The notes under the pieces are model-generated. The model did no database searches. It was not told where the DNA came from and was given only the letters and a program-made list of their open reading frames with translations. From NCBI RefSeq assembly GCF_014192375.1, contig NZ_JACHXV010000015.1:1-52836 (forward strand): a stretch of DNA of 52,836 nt. Reading direction: 5' to 3'. How positions within the stretch are numbered: position 1 is the stretch's first letter; every line of letters starts with the position of its first letter. Source of the DNA: Endobacter medicaginis (GTDB lineage Bacteria > Pseudomonadota > Alphaproteobacteria > Acetobacterales > Acetobacteraceae). Shown here piece after piece: positions 51,211 through 52,836 of this stretch. The position numbers and the translations under genes were made by a program.

Positions 51211-51459
51211 CAACGACATATGAAGCCGGCTGGATGACATGGATCTCGCGGGCTCCCGTGAGAGATCCAGGGCACGGTAGCGAGCACGAATTCGGCACTT
51301 TTCATGACGAGGGCGGATAGAGCCGCCTGCCGCAGTGAGGCATGGTGCGCGTGACGACCCAAGGATGTGGTCAAGGATGACCTGGCGGATCGCTGGCAGA
51401 CTGGATTGGTGTGGAGGATCTGGTCGGTGGGAGATGCCGCCGGGCGAATTCAAATCCGA

Positions 51460-51490
51460 TTCACCATCAAAATCATATCATGATGGTGAA
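51460..51490. terminator. 10-bp hairpin downstream of the LysR gene
   Basis: TTCACCATCA-AAATCATATCA-TGATGGTGAA is a perfect 10-bp inverted repeat with an 11-nt loop. It lies 47 bp after the LysR stop (minus strand). No U-run follows, so a terminator is plausible but an operator is possible. Confidence 0.4.
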
Positions 51491-51536
51491 ATCCGGTGCC
51501 GCCGGCGTCGCTCTGGCGGCCGGTCCCCTGCGCCCG

Positions 51537-52445
51537 TCACCAGTCTGCGGCCGCCGCCCGGACCCGCTCCGCAAGATAGTCAATCCAGGCCCGCAGCCGG
51601 GCGGTGGGCCGACGCGTCGGGTGGCTGACGGCGTAGGCCGCACCCATGTCGGCTAGCGGTACGTCGATGACGATCTCGACCAGCTGGCCGGCCCTCAGCG
51701 CATCGGCGGCGACAAATCGCGGACCGTAGAGCAGGCCCTGCCCGCCGATCGCGGCCGTCATCAGCACATGCCCGTTATCGGCCGCCAGCGGCCCGCGCAC
51801 CGCGACGCGCATACTGCCGTCGCGTCCGAACCGCCACAGCGAAGGCGACGTCCGTTCCGAAAGCACATAGCCCAGACAGTCGTGACCGCCGAGCTCGCTC
51901 GCCAGGCGCGGCGTTCCCCGCCGCCGCAGATAGGCGGGGGCCGCGCACAGGACAAGGCGCATGTCGGCGAGCTTGCGCGCCACCAGCGTGCTGTCGTCGA
52001 GATGACCGATCCGGATCGCCATGTCCCAGCGCTCGTCGAGCAGATCGACGACGCGGTCGTTCAGGCCGAGTTCGATGCTCACGTTCGGATAGCGCTCGGT
52101 GAAGCCAGGCAGCATGTCGGCGAGATGCATCATGCCGAACACCGCCGGGGCGGTGACCCGCAAGGGTCCCTCCACCGCGACCGTGACCGCGGACGCCTCG
52201 GCCTCGGCCTCAGCCAGATCGCTCAGCACGCGCTCCGACCTCTCGAGGAAATGGCGGCCGGCCTCCGTCAGCGACAGCCGCCGCGTCGTCCTCAGCAGCA
52301 GGGTGGTGCCGAGACGGGCTTCCAACGCCTCCAGATGCCTGACCGCCATCGTCGGCGAGATGCCCAGGCTCCGCGCCGCGGCGGACAGGCTGCCGAGACG
52401 CACTGCGCTGATGAAGGTTTCGAGGCCCGTCAGACGATCCGGCAT
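51537..52445 (-). CDS. LysR-family transcriptional regulator
   Basis: A 302-residue regulator. Residues 1-60 carry the LysR HTH (LETFISAVRLGSLSAAARSL, PTMAVRHLEALEARLG), and residues about 90-295 the effector domain (PLRVTAPAVFGMMHLADMLP; ADNGHVLMTAAIGGQGLLYG). It is divergent from a LigB/DODA-type dioxygenase gene, a common pairing, and probably controlled it. Between them (52446-52560) lies TTGACA at 52482-52487 as a likely -35 for the plus-strand gene. Control of the adjacent extradiol operon is possible but not shown. Confidence 0.9.
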   Translation of the reverse strand: MPDRLTGLETFISAVRLGSLSAAARSLGISPTMAVRHLEALEARLGTTLLLRTTRRLSLTEAGRHFLERSERVLSDLAEAEAEASAVTVAVEGPLRVTAPAVFGMMHLADMLPGFTERYPNVSIELGLNDRVVDLLDERWDMAIRIGHLDDSTLVARKLADMRLVLCAAPAYLRRRGTPRLASELGGHDCLGYVLSERTSPSLWRFGRDGSMRVAVRGPLAADNGHVLMTAAIGGQGLLYGPRFVAADALRAGQLVEIVIDVPLADMGAAYAVSHPTRRPTARLRAWIDYLAERVRAAAADW

Positions 52446-52560
52446 GGGATTTCACACTCTGGGTTCATGCTCATGTTCGAATTGACATGGTTATCGCGGT
52501 TTTTGGATAGGCTTATCGTCATTTGCACAGGAGAGACGTCCGAGGAGCCCACAGGAACCC

Positions 52561-52776
52561 ATGCCTGCCCCCGCCGCAAAACAGCCGACCTTGTTCATCC
52601 CCCATGGTGGCGGGCCATGCTTCTTCATGGACGACCCGCGCCAGGTCTGGACCAGCCTGGGTCGGTTCCTGCAGACCCTGTCCGTCTCGCTGCCGGCGCG
52701 CCCTCGCGCGATCCTGCTCGTCTCCGGACATTGGGAAACCCGTGTACCGCCCGCAGATTGTGAGACACCGATCTGA
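52561..52776 (+). pseudogene. truncated LigB/DODA-type extradiol dioxygenase
   Basis: The first 60 or so codons (PTLFIPHGGGPCFFMDDPRQ; then ARPRAILLVSGHWETRVPP) match the N-terminus of 4,5-DOPA-dioxygenase-like class III extradiol enzymes, including the two N-terminal metal histidines (PHGG and SGHWE). After VPP the sequence leaves the family and stops at 52774-52776. An intact gene needs about 200 more residues. The following 60 bases to the window end are unrelated, so a deletion or rearrangement joint near 52750 is likely. Residues HWE are intact, so the break is recent or gentle. Confidence 0.7.
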
Positions 52777-52836
52777 AGCCTACGCGGCGACGGCCGCGAG
52801 TGGAAGCTGCGCGGCGCGGATTGCGGCCGGTGGCCG

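Noticed and set aside
1-52836. CRISPR array
   Set aside because: No regularly spaced direct repeats are visible anywhere in the window.

Overview
The window comes from a GC-rich alphaproteobacterium. The housekeeping order MltB / RlpA-SPOR / D,D-carboxypeptidase / tmk / holB / metG / tatD / metallo-hydrolase fits Acetobacteraceae (Acetobacterales) or sphingomonads. I lean to Acetobacteraceae from general resemblance only; no rRNA or tRNA gene is present to settle it.

Region 1 (1-11.3 kb) is core genome. A decayed ccdAB toxin-antitoxin module lies at the left edge. A tight minus-strand operon follows for DNA and tRNA metabolism and peptidoglycan remodelling (metallo-hydrolase, tatD, metG, holB, tmk, D,D-carboxypeptidase, RlpA-SPOR, MltB). 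After it come a DedA protein, a periplasmic MlaD-domain protein, undecaprenyl-diphosphatase and an SGNH hydrolase.

Region 2 (11.4-33.1 kb) is a contractile-tail phage-like structural cluster. It is almost one minus-strand transcription unit with mostly 4-bp overlaps: MazF-like protein, terS, terL, portal, scaffold, capsid, connector genes, a neck/WbsX glycosidase-like fusion, sheath, tube, tail chaperone with a programmed -1 frameshift, a very short tape-measure candidate, baseplate genes (gpU-like, X, D, V, W, J), a modular tail protein, an S74-type tail fibre and a small membrane protein. I find no integrase, replication gene, clear repressor or endolysin, so it is either a stripped prophage or a gene-transfer-agent-like element. 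The main finding is a 204-residue mini-intein inserted exactly in the Walker A P-loop of TerL. It begins with Ala rather than Cys and carries the Trp/Cys/Thr (WCT) set that defines class 3 inteins. The tail-chaperone frameshift site (A AAA AAC, 6-nt spacer, perfect 14-bp stem) is equally explicit.

Region 3 (33.3-34.3 kb) is a seam with a small secreted protein and a broken rhodanese gene.

Region 4 (34.3-52.8 kb) is an aromatic-catabolism island. It holds IclR and TetR regulators, a lignostilbene-dioxygenase-type carotenoid oxygenase, an MFS transporter, divergent AraC/pobA, and pcaH-pcaG-pcaB-pcaL (pcaD+C fusion) for 4-hydroxybenzoate to 3-oxoadipate. On the opposite strand is a second operon: type I extradiol dioxygenase, FAH-family hydrolase, FAD hydroxylase, aldehyde dehydrogenase and an outer-membrane channel. 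Together they suggest stilbene-like dimers cleaved to hydroxybenzaldehydes, oxidised to 4-hydroxybenzoate and then to protocatechuate ring cleavage, with a separate meta-cleavage branch. A LysR gene and a truncated LigB/DODA dioxygenase close the window.
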